Shown: in pieces, positions 37,944 through 49,972 of the stretch
How the letters are laid out: every line of letters starts with the position of its first letter
Position numbering within the stretch: the first letter of the stretch is position 1
Made by a program: the position numbers and the translations under genes
The notes under the pieces: generated by a model
What the model was told of the DNA's origin: nothing
Database searches by the model: none
The model's input: the letters and a program-made list of their open reading frames with translations, nothing else
Assembly: GCA_035771165.1 (NCBI GenBank)
Contig: JAWNZC010000469.1
Span: forward strand, 1,204,001 to 1,268,000
DNA length: 64,000 nucleotides
Source: Paragorgia papillata
Taxonomy: Eukaryota; Cnidaria; Anthozoa; Scleralcyonacea; Coralliidae
Direction: 5' to 3'

Positions 37944-40900
37944 TCAGTAAAATACTTCTATTTCAGTTGGAGTAAAGTTGTGACTTCCAGCCAGAAGAGA
38001 TTTGGTTTGTGCAGAGCCAGGTTGGTATCCTGGGGGTAATTGATATGAGTTGCCAAGGTAGGAGAATGATCCTCGATTCTGATTGGAGTTATCACTAATG
38101 AGGAAATCAAAACCTAGACCAAAGGTTGGTCCGCAGTCAGGATCGCCGTAGATTGCAGATCGCTTGTCGTGAACGTCGCATTTGAATGCAGGTATGTCGT
38201 CTTTATTTTTTAACGAAAACAAAAACGAGGAGTTGGACTCTTTATAAACACCGTTACCTGAAATAAAATGTAAAACATTTACTCCATGTGTTCATCATAT
38301 TTTCCTTTACTTCATCATTGACTTAAAAAAACGTTTTAAACCAAAACAAAGACATTTTTTAAAACAGTTCTGTCATTGAATTCTCTTGAATGTACAGTTT
38401 TAGCAGAACATTATAATTTTCTACATGTTTGATATAAAATAGAGAAATATAGAAAAAAAATTCAACTTCTAAAAACTAAAGTAAGGTTTCATTTGTTTAA
38501 AGTGTATATTTACTACTAAATATACTAATATGCTGTAATTACAATTAAATATACTATTATAATTATTTTTTTTACTACTCTAAATTATTTTATTGTTATA
38601 GTCAAAATGGAAATACCTTCCCACTTCTTCTTCTGTAGTTTGTTGTGTATTACTGTATTTCTGTAGCTGGTACTGAAGCATGAGAGCATTTTTTGTTGAA
38701 AACTGTACATAAATAGTATAATTTAGCTTTATATGGCATTTATTCATAATACAATGGATATTTATCCCAAATTGATACCAAGAGATGAATATACATCAAG
38801 AATTGGTGACTTTTATCACTAGACTTTCCTCATGCTTCAGTAGTGGCTACAGAAATACAGTAATACACAACCAACTACAGAAGTGGAGTGGGAAGGTATT
38901 TTCATTTTGACTGCAAATTTAATATTTTTTCTAAATTATCATGTGTGGTCCTGATTCAAACTTGAATACTAAACTATCAGGAAGTCGCTGCATTTTTCAT
39001 TTTTACAAAAATATCAATATTTTGGCCTATAATAGAAAATATTTTTATGACTTTTTGAATCTTGTGGTGCATCCTATGCTGTTAACCCATTGCTGCCTTG
39101 GATGTCTGAAGGTTTTTCTTTTGATGAGTAAAATCATCTGGTATTAGCCAGAGTGAAACAATAAAGGTGTCATTTTGGCTGGCTCAGGTATCCATTAGGT
39201 TTGATGTAAAAAGGAAATTGGATGTATTTTATCTGCCAACAGACTATAAACATATTTCATTTTTGAAAATGTAGCGTACATGACATCAAACTCTTCCACA
39301 AAGATAAGATCTCACTCCAGGATCAGGGTGGCATGGGTTACTTAAGCTGGCAGTCTTAGTACTTGGGAGCAGCTGTGCAGACTATTGTAATTCCTGGGAA
39401 AATGATGATAAAGACTTTTTCACAATTACGTATGTTTTTTATAGCAGGCTTGGACCAGGCCCAGATTTTCCAATTTTGGGCCTACAGGCTAAGTGTGACG
39501 ACACATTTCTAGGGGGGTCCTGGGGCATGGCCCCCAGAATGTTTTTGAATTTTGGGTCTTTGAAAGAGCATTTCCCACATTTTTAGGACACTTTTGAGCA
39601 AAATATAAAGGTCTGAAATCCCATTTTTTAACAGTGGGCCGTCCAAATTGTGGGTCTACAGGCTATAGCCTGGTAAGCCTATCAGTAAATCCAGGCCTGG
39701 CTTGGACTGGCCTATCTGCCAATGGCACATGCACCCCCTTTAGAATACCTCAACTGTGCCCTGTGAACTATATTTGCGAAACCATAGTCAATCGAGATAT
39801 GGTCTGGAAACTCAGCTAAAGTCTTTGGTCTATCTTTTTGATCGCCTTTATGCATTCTTGTGCACGGTGCACGGTCACTGAACACATTGTATTTTAGTAT
39901 AATGAACGAATTGTCCAATAGCAACGTTTCAGTTCAATCACTCAAGCGTGCTATTTAAATATTAATAAACCTAAAACAAAGGATGTGCACCGTGTAAGGT
40001 ATGGTTCAACATAAAATCACAGCTCATTATAGGCGCTTTGAAGTTTGCTGAGTTTCCAGACCATATCTCAATTGACTATGGCTAAAATAGATATAAAATG
40101 ATATGGCTGTCCATTGCACGTAGTTTGTTACTGAGTAATATTCTGCTTTCTTAAATTCATGTTGTGTGTGGTTGCAAGTGGTAGACTGGAGAGTTGCTGT
40201 TCTGTAAGATATATTTTATTCCAGCAAATGGCGAGTCTGTTGGCCTGCACTTTCGTGTTCTTCTTATATAAAGTTTCTGTGAGTTAATGATACGTGGGGG
40301 AACAATGGCAACAACAATCACTAATTTTGAAATCTTTCTATTTATACCGATGCTTGTGGGCAAATTTGTCTGCAATGCACCTCAGTAGGCCAATGTCATT
40401 ATTTACTAATTTATTATTTTAACTGCACCCCTCTCCCTAATGGCACTGTCCCTAATACGAAGCCAGTCCAACTCTGTTTTATAGTGAAATAAAAGTAGCG
40501 TGCTGCGTAGGCAGTGTTGAAACAACAATCGAAATATAGTAACTTAGGTTAGATATACTGCCGAAACAGAGAACGTAGGAATCTAACGTTTCGAGCGAAG
40601 GCCCTTCGTCAGAGAGAAACGTGGGGCCTCTGTTTTATAGTATTGTGTTGAAACATTTTTTAACAATTTTGAATTTAAGAACATACCTGCCCAGTTCTGG
40701 TCTGTATATCCACCAAAAATATAATTTCCAACTTTCACTAATGTCACTGTAGGTCCCTTATTGTCACAACATTTGTGAAAATCTTTTGCACCCCATCCAT
40801 CTCTACCAGCTCGATAGCAAAGACGCCATTGAAATTGATCATCCAACCACTTTTCCATTTGTTTGCCATACTCAAAATGACCATTCAAAATAATTGAGGT

Positions 40901-42523
40901 ATTGCATAATTCACAAGGAACTGCTGCAGGACGACATGCTAGATAAGAAAGAAAATTACATATGATTAACCCATTCCTCATTCCTGCCTGAGCTGGGCAA
41001 TTTCAGTGCTAAAGGGCGGTGCCCTGTTTAGTGACGTCATAAACTCTTCATCAAAAACGTCGCGTTAAAAAATGTCGCGTAAAAAATGTCACTTTATACT
41101 ATGGACTCTGCGTGAGCGAGCGATGAACCAGCGAACTCGCAGACACAATCTCCGAGGCGAAGCGTTAATAAACAAAGCGTTAATAATTAGCCTTGCGTGC
41201 AGACTCTACTGTTTATATTCAATGATGTAGTTTGGACGCAGCTATATATACTAGGCTAGGAGCGCAGCTAACACCTAGAGAAATACCTCAGACCTTGTGA
41301 AGGTTTTATCTGGGGTTGAATCAACTACCTGTACCATCTACCTTTAGTTAATTTTTCTTTCTTTTTAGTTTTATAATCTTACCAACTTTTCCCCGAACCA
41401 GTTTATCCAAGAACGTCGTAACATCATTGTCGTTGATTGAGGTGCTTTGATATTCAATGTTGCCATCATGAACAGGTTTCATACTCCGTGGTCGCTCTTG
41501 TTTCATTCTTTCTATATTCTCTTCAATCATCTTTTGCGACGAAACAATTTCTTCATCGTTGCCTTTCTCAAGAAGGTTCTTGGCTAGATTGAAAGAACCT
41601 TTTACTTTATCCACGTGACGTTTCACTTCGGTTTCTTGTTCCACAAGTGGTTCGTGAGTTTCTTTGTATTTCTTCTCCACTTCCTTCATCATCAGTTTCG
41701 CTTTCTCTTCCAGCTTTTGTGTGAAGATTTTTAAAATTTCTTCTTTCTGCCGAGTGATGTTTTTCTTTGCTTTCTCTGCATTGTCTTCCAGAGACTGTTT
41801 GGCGTTTGATATCAACTCTAATGTGTCGTTGCTTTCCTTCAGACTTTCTTCTAAGATTGTACAACGCGATGCTAATACTTCTCTTTGCTTCTCAGCTACG
41901 TCTACTAGTGGCAAACATAAATGATCTGGACGGACATGTTGAACCTCCATGCAATATCTGCAGACGAGTTCTTTACATGTATCGCAATAGAACTTAAGGG
42001 TCTTGTTCTCATGTTTCTTGCAGTGAAGTTTTGCTCTGATCTTGGCTTCGTTCTCAGGTTGACTCAACTCGTTTATTGATAGCACAGCGTGTTTCTTCTT
42101 GCTTTGTCTGTACCAAGTTTCATGAACTTCGAAACATTTTTCACACATGAACACCTCACAAGTTGTACATCGGCTAACTGCTGGCTCTTGGCAACGAGAA
42201 CATTGCGAAACCTTTGCTCGTCGTTGAATCGCCATGACGTCTAACATATTTCTGATAAAATGACTGCTCGCCATTCCTGCTACTTCATCTTTTGGTTTCA
42301 GAAAAAATTCTGACCGACATGTCGGACAGTTGAATACTTCAATCTCTTTACCAGCTGCTTCCTCACGATGGCGTTTTACAAACTTCTCTAAACAGATTTT
42401 GCAAAACGAGTGTAAGCAAGGCATTAATGTTCGTGGTTCGTTCAAAGTTTCTAAGCAAATGGAACAAGTCAGTAAGGATTCTAGTTGATCAACTGGAACG
42501 GCGTCGGTTGAAGAAGTAGCCAT
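37944..42523 (-). CDS. TRIM-like RING/B-box/coiled-coil/TLDc protein, gene C (intact)
   Basis: Exon 1 42523-41383, exon 2 40938-40687, exon 3 38257-37944; about 568 aa. The C3HC4 RING has ligands C20, C23, C36, H38, C41, C44, C66 and C69. B-box 1 uses C108, C111, C119, C122, C127, C130, H134 and H145. B-box 2 uses C168, H171, C180, C183, C188, C191, H196 and H201. A charged coiled coil follows to about residue 340. TLDc covers the two last exons, with GPTVTLVKVGNYIFGGYTDQ, SFLFSL, YQLPPGY and a C-terminal EIEVFY. Introns are phase 1 with GTAAGA and GTATGT donors. The start is the first ATG (MATSSTDAVP), shared by all copies. By family knowledge it is a likely cytosolic E3 ligase; the target is unknown. 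A 142-bp element is inserted in intron 2 at 40486-40627. The TATA, IRF-type and CCAAT sites lie just upstream. Confidence 0.88.
38600..38913. mobile_element. MITE with long TIRs in intron 2 of gene C
   Basis: Orthologous copy of the gene A intron element; the arms begin and end with AGTCAAAATG and CATTTTGACT. Confidence 0.75.
40486..40627. mobile_element. 142-bp Penelope-like unit with 14-bp TSD in intron 2 of gene C
   Basis: Flanked by a perfect 14-bp direct repeat CTCTGTTTTATAGT (40472-40485, 40628-40641). Gene E has the empty site. Contains GCAGTGTTGAAACAACAATC and, on the minus strand, CTGACGAAGGGCCTTCGCTC followed by GAAACGTT. It is a partial copy of the element at 17262-17450. Confidence 0.65.
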
Positions 42524-42576
42524 TTTAGACAACGTTTTGTTCAAAAAGTGTAGTAGTTTCGTGTGTTGATACTCAG

Positions 42577-42694
42577 TTTATAGTTAAACTGCAATGCCGA
42601 CGGAAAGCGAAAGTGTTGGAAGTCGTTGTCTCTGAATTCTCAGTAAATGGTAATACGATTCTTGGTAAACTATCAAATATCCTGCTGTGATTGG
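42577..42694 (-). promoter_or_regulatory. Gene C promoter: CCAAT, IRF-type element, TATA
   Basis: CCAAT at 42694-42690, GAAAGCGAAAGT at 42603-42614 and TATAAA at 42582-42577, with the ATG at 42523. The arrangement is the same as in A and B. Confidence 0.5.
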
Positions 42695-43084
42695 TTTTCT
42701 ATTTAGATATTCCTGTTTATATTTGCATCTTTTTAACTATACACTCAGCCTTCAGTACAATATATAGACTAGAGAACATCGCTTGCTTTTGCCAAGAAGC
42801 AAAACAGCCGAAACTGACGTGAATTCCTTGCATAACGAATTAAATCTCATTTATACATCATGGTGACACGTGAAAAGTATTTTTACTGTTGCGTTTACAC
42901 TTTTGATCAATTCTAGCATTTTCAAAATTATTAATCTCTTGGAAAACCACGTGGTGAATATGTTGGGCTATTGTGATGTCACGAGCATTTCCGAGCCAAC
43001 GATTACAAATAGCTTTGGTTAGCTTTGCAAACTGTTGAAATGAGAGAGAGGCGCCGCCATAACGACACAGTTCAGACCATGGAT

Positions 43085-43290
43085 CCCAGCTAAGCCCTAG
43101 CAGTTGATTTTACGGAGGGAGGAAAACCGTAGCCTGCGAATACAGCCGCCTCACATCGACTAAAGTCTACTCACATGAGTCCCAAGCTCGAGAACGGGGC
43201 TGTTCCCAGACGGTCACCCATCCATCCAAGTACTAACCCTGCATCCAACCGGGCTTAACTATTGGTGAGAGGCAGCGCCCTAACAGCACA
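43085..43290 (-). mobile_element. 5S rRNA-derived SINE
   Basis: Same element in the gene C flank, with a small insertion (GGATGCAGGGTTAG) next to the start-of-box region. Confidence 0.7.
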
Positions 43291-43409
43291 CGTCATCCGT
43301 GCTCCCTGTTTTCACTTTGCTCTGTAATACATAACCTGATGCAAACACTCGTGTAATAAGTTTGGTAGAATTCGAACTTCCGAAGGTGCTTATGTAAATA
43401 AAACCCATG

Positions 43410-44060
43410 CGTGGGGTGTTGGTGGCACAGTGGTTAGCGCACGTGCCTTTCACCTCTGCGACCCAGAGTTCGAATCCTGCTCTCAGCAGTTATCTGATTA
43501 AAATTTCACCTTGGCCGCATGTGAGAAGAGTGCTTCCAGTTTGACTCTACCAAACATCGCAGGTTTCCTCCGGGTACTCCAGTTTCCTCCTGTAGTAACA
43601 CTGGATCAATGAAGGATGGTTCTTACTGGACCTCCAGAGAGAACAGTTTAGATATGACTGATAGAGTTATCCAGTATAAATAAAGTTAGTTTAGTTTACT
43701 CTGGTTTCCTTCTGTAGTAACACTGGATCAATGAAGGATGGTTCTTACTGGACCTCTAGAGAGAACAGTTTAGATATGACTGATAGAGTTATCCAGTATA
43801 AATAAAGTTAGTTTAGTTTACTCTGGTTTCCTCCTGTAGTAACACTGGATCAATGAAGGATGGTTCTTACTGGACCTCTAGGGAGAACAGTTTAGATATA
43901 ACTGATGGAGTTATCCAGTATAAATAAAGTTAGTTTAGTTTACTCTGGTTTCCTCCTGTAGTAACACTGGACCAATGAGGGATGGTCCTTACTGGACCTC
44001 CAGGGAGAACAGTTTAGATATGACTGATAGAGTTATCCAGTATAAATTAGATTAGTTTAT
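43410..44060 (+). mobile_element. tRNA-derived SINE with tail amplified four times
   Basis: Head as in the other copies, then four tandem 122-bp repeats of the 3' half. CTGGATCAATGAAGG or its variant recurs at 43601, 43723, 43845 and 43967. Unamplified copies are at 7419 and 28808. Confidence 0.75.
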
Positions 44061-44164
44061 TGGGTTTTTTTTAGTATTAATAGGAAAGCAAGATAGACGC
44101 ACAATATCTGTTATTTTTTTTCAAATTCATGTTTCTTTTATTCCAGAATATACCAAAACAATAC

Positions 44165-44419
44165 CTTTCTGGCCCCTGGAGGGGTAGGTTCGAATATTTT
44201 GGCTTGCATATCTGAGGGTAGGTTGGCGTAAATGGGTAGGATGACCAGTTCTTTTATTTTTGAGCCCAGTTTTCTCGTTTGTTCTGTGAGGATTTCAAAC
44301 GAAGAAGTTTCAATTTCTTCTTGGCCAGTCAAGAAGACCAAGATATCTCCATTAGGTTGAGTTAAATGAATTTGTAGTACACTGACAACGACCGCGTCTA
44401 GATAGTCTGCTTCAGGAGC
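44165..44419 (-). pseudogene. DHX16: DHX16 (PRP2-type DEAH helicase) exon
   Basis: A clean 85-codon exon (CCCCAG acceptor, GTATTG donor) with [44 protein letters not shown] and TPPGARK. These are the motif IV region of DEAH-box splicing helicases and best fit DHX16, which acts in spliceosome activation. The exon itself is open. The next protein segment (ATNIAETSLTI to VPE) is not found anywhere in the window, and later exons at 34451-29552 are damaged, so the gene is a pseudogene or has been split by the gene C unit. DHX8 is the closest alternative. Confidence 0.8.
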
Positions 44420-44574
44420 CTGGGGAAGATAAAGACCGTTAACATTTCACGTGTGGTACCGAGTTTTTTGCCAATGAGAACAATGGTATTTAAACACATG
44501 TAAAAAATACGATATTTTTATGACTAAAAATATCAGTTTAATGATCCAATGAAAATTGCGCTTGTTTAATTGTT

Positions 44575-44620
44575 TTTGTCGTCGTCGTGGTTGTTGCTGT
44601 TGTTGTTTTTGTCGTCGTCG

Positions 44621-44667
<47 letters not shown>

Positions 44668-44700
44668 ATAGTTGTTGTTGTCGTCGTTACTGTTGTTTTC
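44575..44700. repeat. GTT/GTC trinucleotide tract
   Basis: (GTT)n with GTC variants; a Cys-rich frame here is an artefact. Confidence 0.85.
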
Positions 44701-44778
44701 GCCGTTATCTAGCGGGTGGTCATTCACACATACTCACCTTCGTGTAAGAAATATTGACAGGAAAACGTCGACCAGGAA

Positions 44779-45018
44779 TTCAGTTAGAAAAGGAGGATTC
44801 AGTTAGAAAAGGAGGATTCAGTTAGAAAAGGAGGATTCAGTTAGAAGAGGAGGATTCAGTTAGAAAAGGAGGATTCAGTTAGAAAAGGAGGATTCAGTTA
44901 GAAGAGGAGGATTCAGTTAGAAGAGGAGGATTCAGTTAGAAAAGGAGGATTCAGTTAGAAAAGGAGGATTCAGTTAGAAAAGGAGGATTCAGTTAGAAAA
45001 GGAGGATTCAGTTAGAAA
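44779..45018. repeat. 19-bp minisatellite, about 13 units
   Basis: GGAGGATTCAGTTAGAAAA repeated, with AAA/AGA variants between units. Confidence 0.9.
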
Positions 45019-45019
45019 A

Positions 45020-46600
45020 TGTAGCTTGGAGAAAAGAAAGTAATTTCTTTTAAAACTTTGTATACTATAGATCATCATAGTGCGAGGTCACTATGGTTAT
45101 AAACTCAAATAACGACTGGTTTTCTGAACTTCAATTCTTCTCTTGTTTAATCAGTGTTGTCTTTTAAATCTTGTCGGGGTATCTTAACAGTCAATGGACT
45201 GTTACCTTGGCAGTAGTTTGAGTTTTGGAAATGGAGTTATGGGGGAGGGATGTTCTTACGAAATCATGATCTCTGCATGTTTATTTTTAGATTCGATTAT
45301 TCCAGAGGTTTCCAAATTAACCTCACGCAGGGTTCCTACGAAGTATGCGACTGCCCACTCAAATAAAACAAAGAGATATTCGTTTCGACATAATCTAAGG
45401 CTAATTAAAATGTTTTTGAACGTAATTTAAAAAGTTGCTGCTCATGACCCAACGTTTCGACACTCCGATCTAGTCGGTCTTCATCAGAGGTAGGCTTCTG
45501 GTAATAGACCGCCGTCATCGCGGTTTAATGCTGTATTTGTTCAGCATAGCAATATTCGCTGTGACGCCATCCCTGCTGTTTCTAACCAATTATCTGTATG
45601 AGTCAGGATTTTTGTCTTCAGTTGTTTTGAGAACAAATTTTGTTTGAAGCTCGTTAAAAGAGATCCTAGCCTCGCACTTTTAAAAATCCCGCCTAACATT
45701 GAAGCCTTGGTGATGACCAAACAAGAATAGTCATCTTATTGACGTTTCAGTCTGTAGCGGTAGTTATTGTGACAAGAGAGTACAAAGGCATTTATCTAGG
45801 GGGGGGGGGGCATGAGCCGAGGAAGATCAGATCGAAGGACTTCACATTGGTGAACATTTACGATCAAGACAGTTGTCAGCCACATCTGATTACTGTTAAA
45901 CTACAAAATCAGTCAGTCTACTTCGAAATCTACCAACAATCTTTTATGAACACCTTGATCAAAAGGCAAAGCTGTTCAACTTTTTGTCCAACTCTAAAAG
46001 CAAAAGGAGCAAAGAACTTACAACATGCCTCATGGCCTCACTCAGTCATACGGCTAACAACTCACCGGAAGCGTGAATAGTAGCAGAAGTAAAAAGTGCA
46101 AAAATCGTGACCCCCCCAAAAAAACCCAAAAAAAAACCATAGCCCGAGTAGTAATTAAGAAGTTTTTCTAAAAATCAGAAGACACTTAATTATCCGGGTA
46201 AGAAGGTTTCACGCTATTTTAGCAAATTTTAGGCCTCGCGTTCACACTATACCGGATAGCTTTTGTGCTGGTACGAAAACCATACCGGATAGGCCTTCTG
46301 TTCACACACAAAACGCCTGTTCCGGCACAATTTCTGTGCCGCTGCGATCTCGAAAGAGGTACATCTTTTATCGGGTAGCTTTTTGTGCCGTTTCAGCTCC
46401 AGTGTGAACGGAGTTCGAAATCGTTTCAGAAGTAAATTAATATAGGATAGAGCGTGGTGATTGGTTGTATCGTACGGCATAATTATAAAATAACAACAAC
46501 AGATTTTTTTAACAGTACATATTTAAAGTATTTTTAATACCCTAAATATTTACAGGTCCTTAATTGATAGCAGCTTATCTCAGCTGAACTAAGTTAACCT
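45020..46600. other. Non-coding stretch with repeat remnants
   Basis: No gene recognised. Contains one hairpin motif (45451-45488), a 113-codon open stretch at 45739-46080 without recognised homology, poly-G and poly-A runs, and a foldback-like segment with GCGTTCACACTATACCGG at 46231-46248 and AGTGTGAACGGAG near 46402. Confidence 0.4.
45451..45488 (-). repeat. CTGATGAAG/CGAAACGTT hairpin motif
   Basis: Minus strand reads CTGATGAAGACCGACTAGAT followed by CGGAGTGTCGAAACGTT; CCGA and TCGG form the stem. It has the same architecture as the other motif copies but a different stem sequence. Confidence 0.5.
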
Positions 46601-46619
46601 GTGTAGATATTGTTTATAA

Positions 46620-46778
46620 TATTAACAAGAAGAAGAACAAGAAAAGAAACAAGAAGAGGAACAAGAGAAAGATAAAGAGAAGGAACAAGAGAAAGAACAA
46701 AAAGAGGAAGAAAAAGGAGGGAGGGAGGAGGAGAATGGAGGAGGAGAAAAGAGGAGGAGGAACAGGAGGAGGAGGAAC

Positions 46779-46809
<31 letters not shown>

Positions 46810-46867
46810 GGAGGAGGAGGAGGAGGAGGAAGAGGAGGAGGAGGAGGAGGAGGAGGAGGAAGAGGAG

Positions 46868-46908
<41 letters not shown>

Positions 46909-46990
46909 GGAGGAAGAGGAGGAGGAAGAGGAGGAGAAGGAAGAGGAGGAAGAGGAGGAAGAGGAGGAGGAGGAGAAAGAGGAAGCGGAG

Positions 46991-47024
<34 letters not shown>

Positions 47025-47065
47025 CGGAGGAGGAAGCGGAGGAGGAAGAGGAGGAGGAAGAGGAG

Positions 47066-47099
<34 letters not shown>

Positions 47100-48240
47100 C
47101 GGAGGAGGAGGAAGAGGAGGAGGAAGAGGAGGAGGAAGAGGAGGAGGAAGACGAGGAGGAAGAGGAGGAGGAAGCGGAGGAGGAAGCGGAGGAGGAAGAG
47201 GAGGAGGAAGCGGAGGAGGAGGAAGCGGAGGAGGAAGCGGAGGAGGAAGAGGAGGAGGAAGAAGCGGAGGAGGAAGAGGAGGAGGAAGCGGAGGAGGAAG
47301 CGGAGGAGGAAGCGGAGGAGGAAGAGGAGGAGGAAGCGGAGGAGGAAGCGGAGGAGGAAGAGGAGGAGGAAGCGGAGGAGGAAGCGGAGGAGGAAGCGGA
47401 GGAGGAAGCGGAGGAGGAAGAGGAGGAGGAAGCGGAGGAGGAAGAGGAGGAGGAAGCGGAGGAGGAAGCGGAGGAGGAAGCGGAGGAGGAGGAAGCGGAG
47501 GAAGAGGAGGAGGAAGAGGAGGAGGAAGCGGAAGAGGAGGAGGAAGCGGAGGAGGAAGAGGAGGAGGAAGAGGAGGAGGAAGAGGAGGAGGAAGCGGAGG
47601 AGGAGGAAGCGGAGGAGGAGGAAGCGGAGGAGGAGGAGGAAGAGGAGGAGGAAGCGGAGGAGGAAGCGGAGGAGGAAGAGGAGGAGGAAGCGGAGGAGGA
47701 AGAGGAGGAGGAAGAGGAGGAGGAAGCGGAGGAGGAAGCGGAGGAGGAAGAGGAGGAGGAAGAGGAGGAGGAAGCGGAGGAGGAGGAAGCGGAGGAGGAG
47801 GAGGAAGAGGAGGAGGAAGAGGAGGAGGAAGAGGAGGAGGAAGACGAGGAGGAAGAGGAGGAGGAAGCGGAGGAGGAGGAAGCGGAGGAGGAAGCGGAGG
47901 AGGAAGAGGAGGAGGAAGAAGCGGAGGAGGAAGAGGAGGAGGAAGCGGAGGAGGAAGCGGAGGAGGAAGCGGAGGAGGAAGAGGAGGAGGAAGCGGAGGA
48001 GGAAGCGGAGGAGGAAGAGGAGGAGGAAGCGGAGGAGGAAGAGGAGGAGGAAGCGGAGGAGGAAGAGGAGGAGGAAGAGGAGGAGGAAGCGGAGGAGGAA
48101 GCGGAGGAGGAAGAGGAGGAGGAAGAGGAGGAGGAAGCGGAGGAGGAGGAAGCGGAGGAGGAGGAGGAAGAGGAGGAGGAAGAGGAGGAGGAAGAGGAGG
48201 AAGAAGGGGAGGAAGAAGAACAGGAAGAAGAACAGGAAGA
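46620..48240. repeat. 1.6-kb polypurine (GGA-rich) tract
   Basis: Almost uninterrupted purines on the plus strand in 9- to 12-bp units such as GGAGGAGGAAGC and GGAGGAAGA; the only regular pyrimidine is the C of AAGC. All its long open frames (Gly-rich on plus, Pro- or Leu/Phe-rich on minus) are by-products. It matches the 145-bp tract at 7926-8070, so it has expanded over tenfold. Confidence 0.9.
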
Positions 48241-48920
48241 AGAAGGAAATTGAATGTAAATCTAATAGATCTTTCTGCATGTGAATGGATCACATGATCT
48301 TTGTTTTGACAAATATATTATATTTTCGCAACTGGTCCCAGTTTGATAATAAATTTAACACATGCCGTATATTCCTACATCTTTAAATTTCCCTTCACCA
48401 AAAATCCTTACAATATACAGTTTAATCAAGTGCCAAATAATACTTGTTTTATACATGCAGTAGCCTGATGCAAATACAAGTTTTGTGAACCCAACTTGTA
48501 GGCAAGCTGGCAAGGGTTTATAATATTAAGTAATTTTAACTGCGTTTTCATAGCCTGATATCACGATAACTGACCAATTATCACTGTGTGCATACAACAC
48601 AACGTTACCACATGATAGACCTTTCCGCATGAAGTGCGTGGACAATGCGTTGAGTGATTTGATTGGATTACTGTATGTGTATGTGTATATATGACATATA
48701 CTGTGTATATAGATTGTAATATTTGAATTTTAAGCAGACCTTACATTGCCACTTTGACTTGAGTAATTATTGATAGAATCATGTATAAATCTCATGCACA
48801 ACTTCACCCAATAGTTGTTTTTATAACCTTAGTTACCTTTAGGTTACTATTGACAGCTGTTGCAGAGTCAGCGATAACAATGGACGCATCATGTTGAATT
48901 GTTATAAGCTCTGACAAGTT
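48241..48920. repeat. Duplicated non-coding segment, copy 2
   Basis: Near-identical to 8071-8735. Confidence 0.8.
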
Positions 48921-49287
48921 GTCTGTGGTGTGGTGTGGTGTTCTCTTTGGTGTGGTGTGGTGTTGTCTGTGGTGTGGTGTTGTCTGTGGTGTGGTGTTGT
49001 CTGTGGTGTGGTGTGGTGTTCTCTGTGGTGTGGTGTTGTCTGTGGTGTGGTGTTGTCTGTGGTGTGGTGTTGTCTGTGGTGTGGTGTGGTGTTGTCTGTG
49101 GTGTGGTGTTGTCTGTGGTGTGGTGTAGTGTTGTCTGTGGTGTGGTGTAGTGTTGTCTGTGGTGTGGTGTTGTCTGTGGTGTGGTGTTGTCTGTGGTGTG
49201 GTGTAGTGTTGTCTGTGGTGTGGTGTGGTGTAGTGTTGTCTGTGATGTGGTGTTGTCTGTGGTGTGGTGTGGTGTTGTATGTGGTGT
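48921..49287. repeat. TGTGGTGT-type minisatellite
   Basis: Counterpart of 8736-9345 with more regular units (GTGGTGTTGTCTGTG). Confidence 0.85.
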
Positions 49288-49525
49288 TGCAGCAAAACAA
49301 CAACAACAGCAAAACAACAACAACAGCAGCAGCAACAGAAAAACAACAGCAAAACAACAACAGCAGCAACAGCAAAACAACAACAGCAACAGCAAAACAA
49401 CAACAACAGCAAAAAACAACGGCAACAGCAAAACAACAACAGCAGCAGCAGCAACAGCAAAACAACAACAATAGCAGCAGCAACAGCAAAACAACAACAA
49501 CAGCAAAACAACTGCAACAGCAGTC
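49288..49525. repeat. CAACAACAG trinucleotide tract
   Basis: Imperfect (CAA/CAG/AAA) units coding for Gln/Asn-rich stretches in one frame. It directly follows the TG-rich tract. 49526-49800 has no recognised gene. Confidence 0.8.
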
Positions 49526-49864
49526 TCTCTGGAGCAGAGTCTCTGCAGAGTTCCCACCCGCACCGGTACCACCTGCACGAGAGCTTTTACTAATTTGCAA
49601 GTTGCCCGACCGTTCTTATGAGAAACAATTTGGAACAAACTGTGCAGAATTGCCACGTCCAAATCCTGGACAAAAGTCCTTGAGACGCTATGCGAAAATC
49701 GGCAAAAACGGCAAAGTGTTGCAACAATTTTGTCCACGATTGTTGGTTTACGTACTTTAAATTGTATAATTTTTGTTTTATTCCACATTGAGTCAACGTG
49801 TACACGGCTCACTATTTTGTAATCAGAATAAATAATGATTTATTATTATTATTATATTTTTTAG

Positions 49865-49972
49865 GCAACATGGCAAACTTTAAAACACGATCTAGTTTCC
49901 AGTTTAATTCCAGTCTTTCTTGCCAACCACCCAAATTCTTTAAGCATTCTAGACTGTGTCTGGCATGGCCAG
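49865..49972 (+). CDS. CNOT1: CNOT1 single exon (HEAT-repeat scaffold region)
   Basis: A 108-nt phase-0 exon with a TTTTTTAG acceptor and GTAAGT donor. Its 36 codons include SSLIPVFLANHPNSLSIL and end in VWHGQ, a well-conserved CNOT1 segment. In animal CNOT1 this lies well upstream of the segment encoded at 51395-51475. The intervening exons (IRQLIMHAMAEWYMRG-type region) are not found in between, where foldback repeats lie instead. Confidence 0.8.

Larger units (their letters stand above)
34985..40480. repeat. Segmental duplication block, copy C
   Basis: Same order as copy B but with intron 2 complete. A trinucleotide (ACC)-rich tract precedes the left border here and in copy E, so the shared segment extends slightly further left in those two. 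Confidence 0.85.
42524..43690. repeat. Duplicated 5' flank of gene C
   Basis: Matches the A and B flanks. A one-base insertion (CCATAACGACAC) breaks the short open stretch that is intact in A and B. Confidence 0.75.

Noticed and set aside
40486..40627. Perfect hammerhead ribozyme
   Set aside because: The CTGACGA and GAAAC parts fit, but the base after CTGACGA does not pair as needed to close stem II, so only a resemblance is claimed.
42524..42544. Longer N-terminus MNKTLSK on the TRIM-like proteins
   Set aside because: That extension starts at TTG, not ATG; the first ATG gives MATSSTDAVP, conserved in all copies.
46614..48297. Open frames of over 500 codons on both strands
   Set aside because: They are translations of a GGA-rich polypurine tract (Gly-rich, Pro-rich or Leu/Phe-rich); no domain, no complex flanks, and the counterpart at 7926 is only 145 bp.
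48889..49812. Open frames rich in Cys/Trp/Val, Thr/His or Gln/Asn
   Set aside because: Products of the TGTGGTGT minisatellite and CAA/CAG tract. The non-repetitive end shows no recognised domain.
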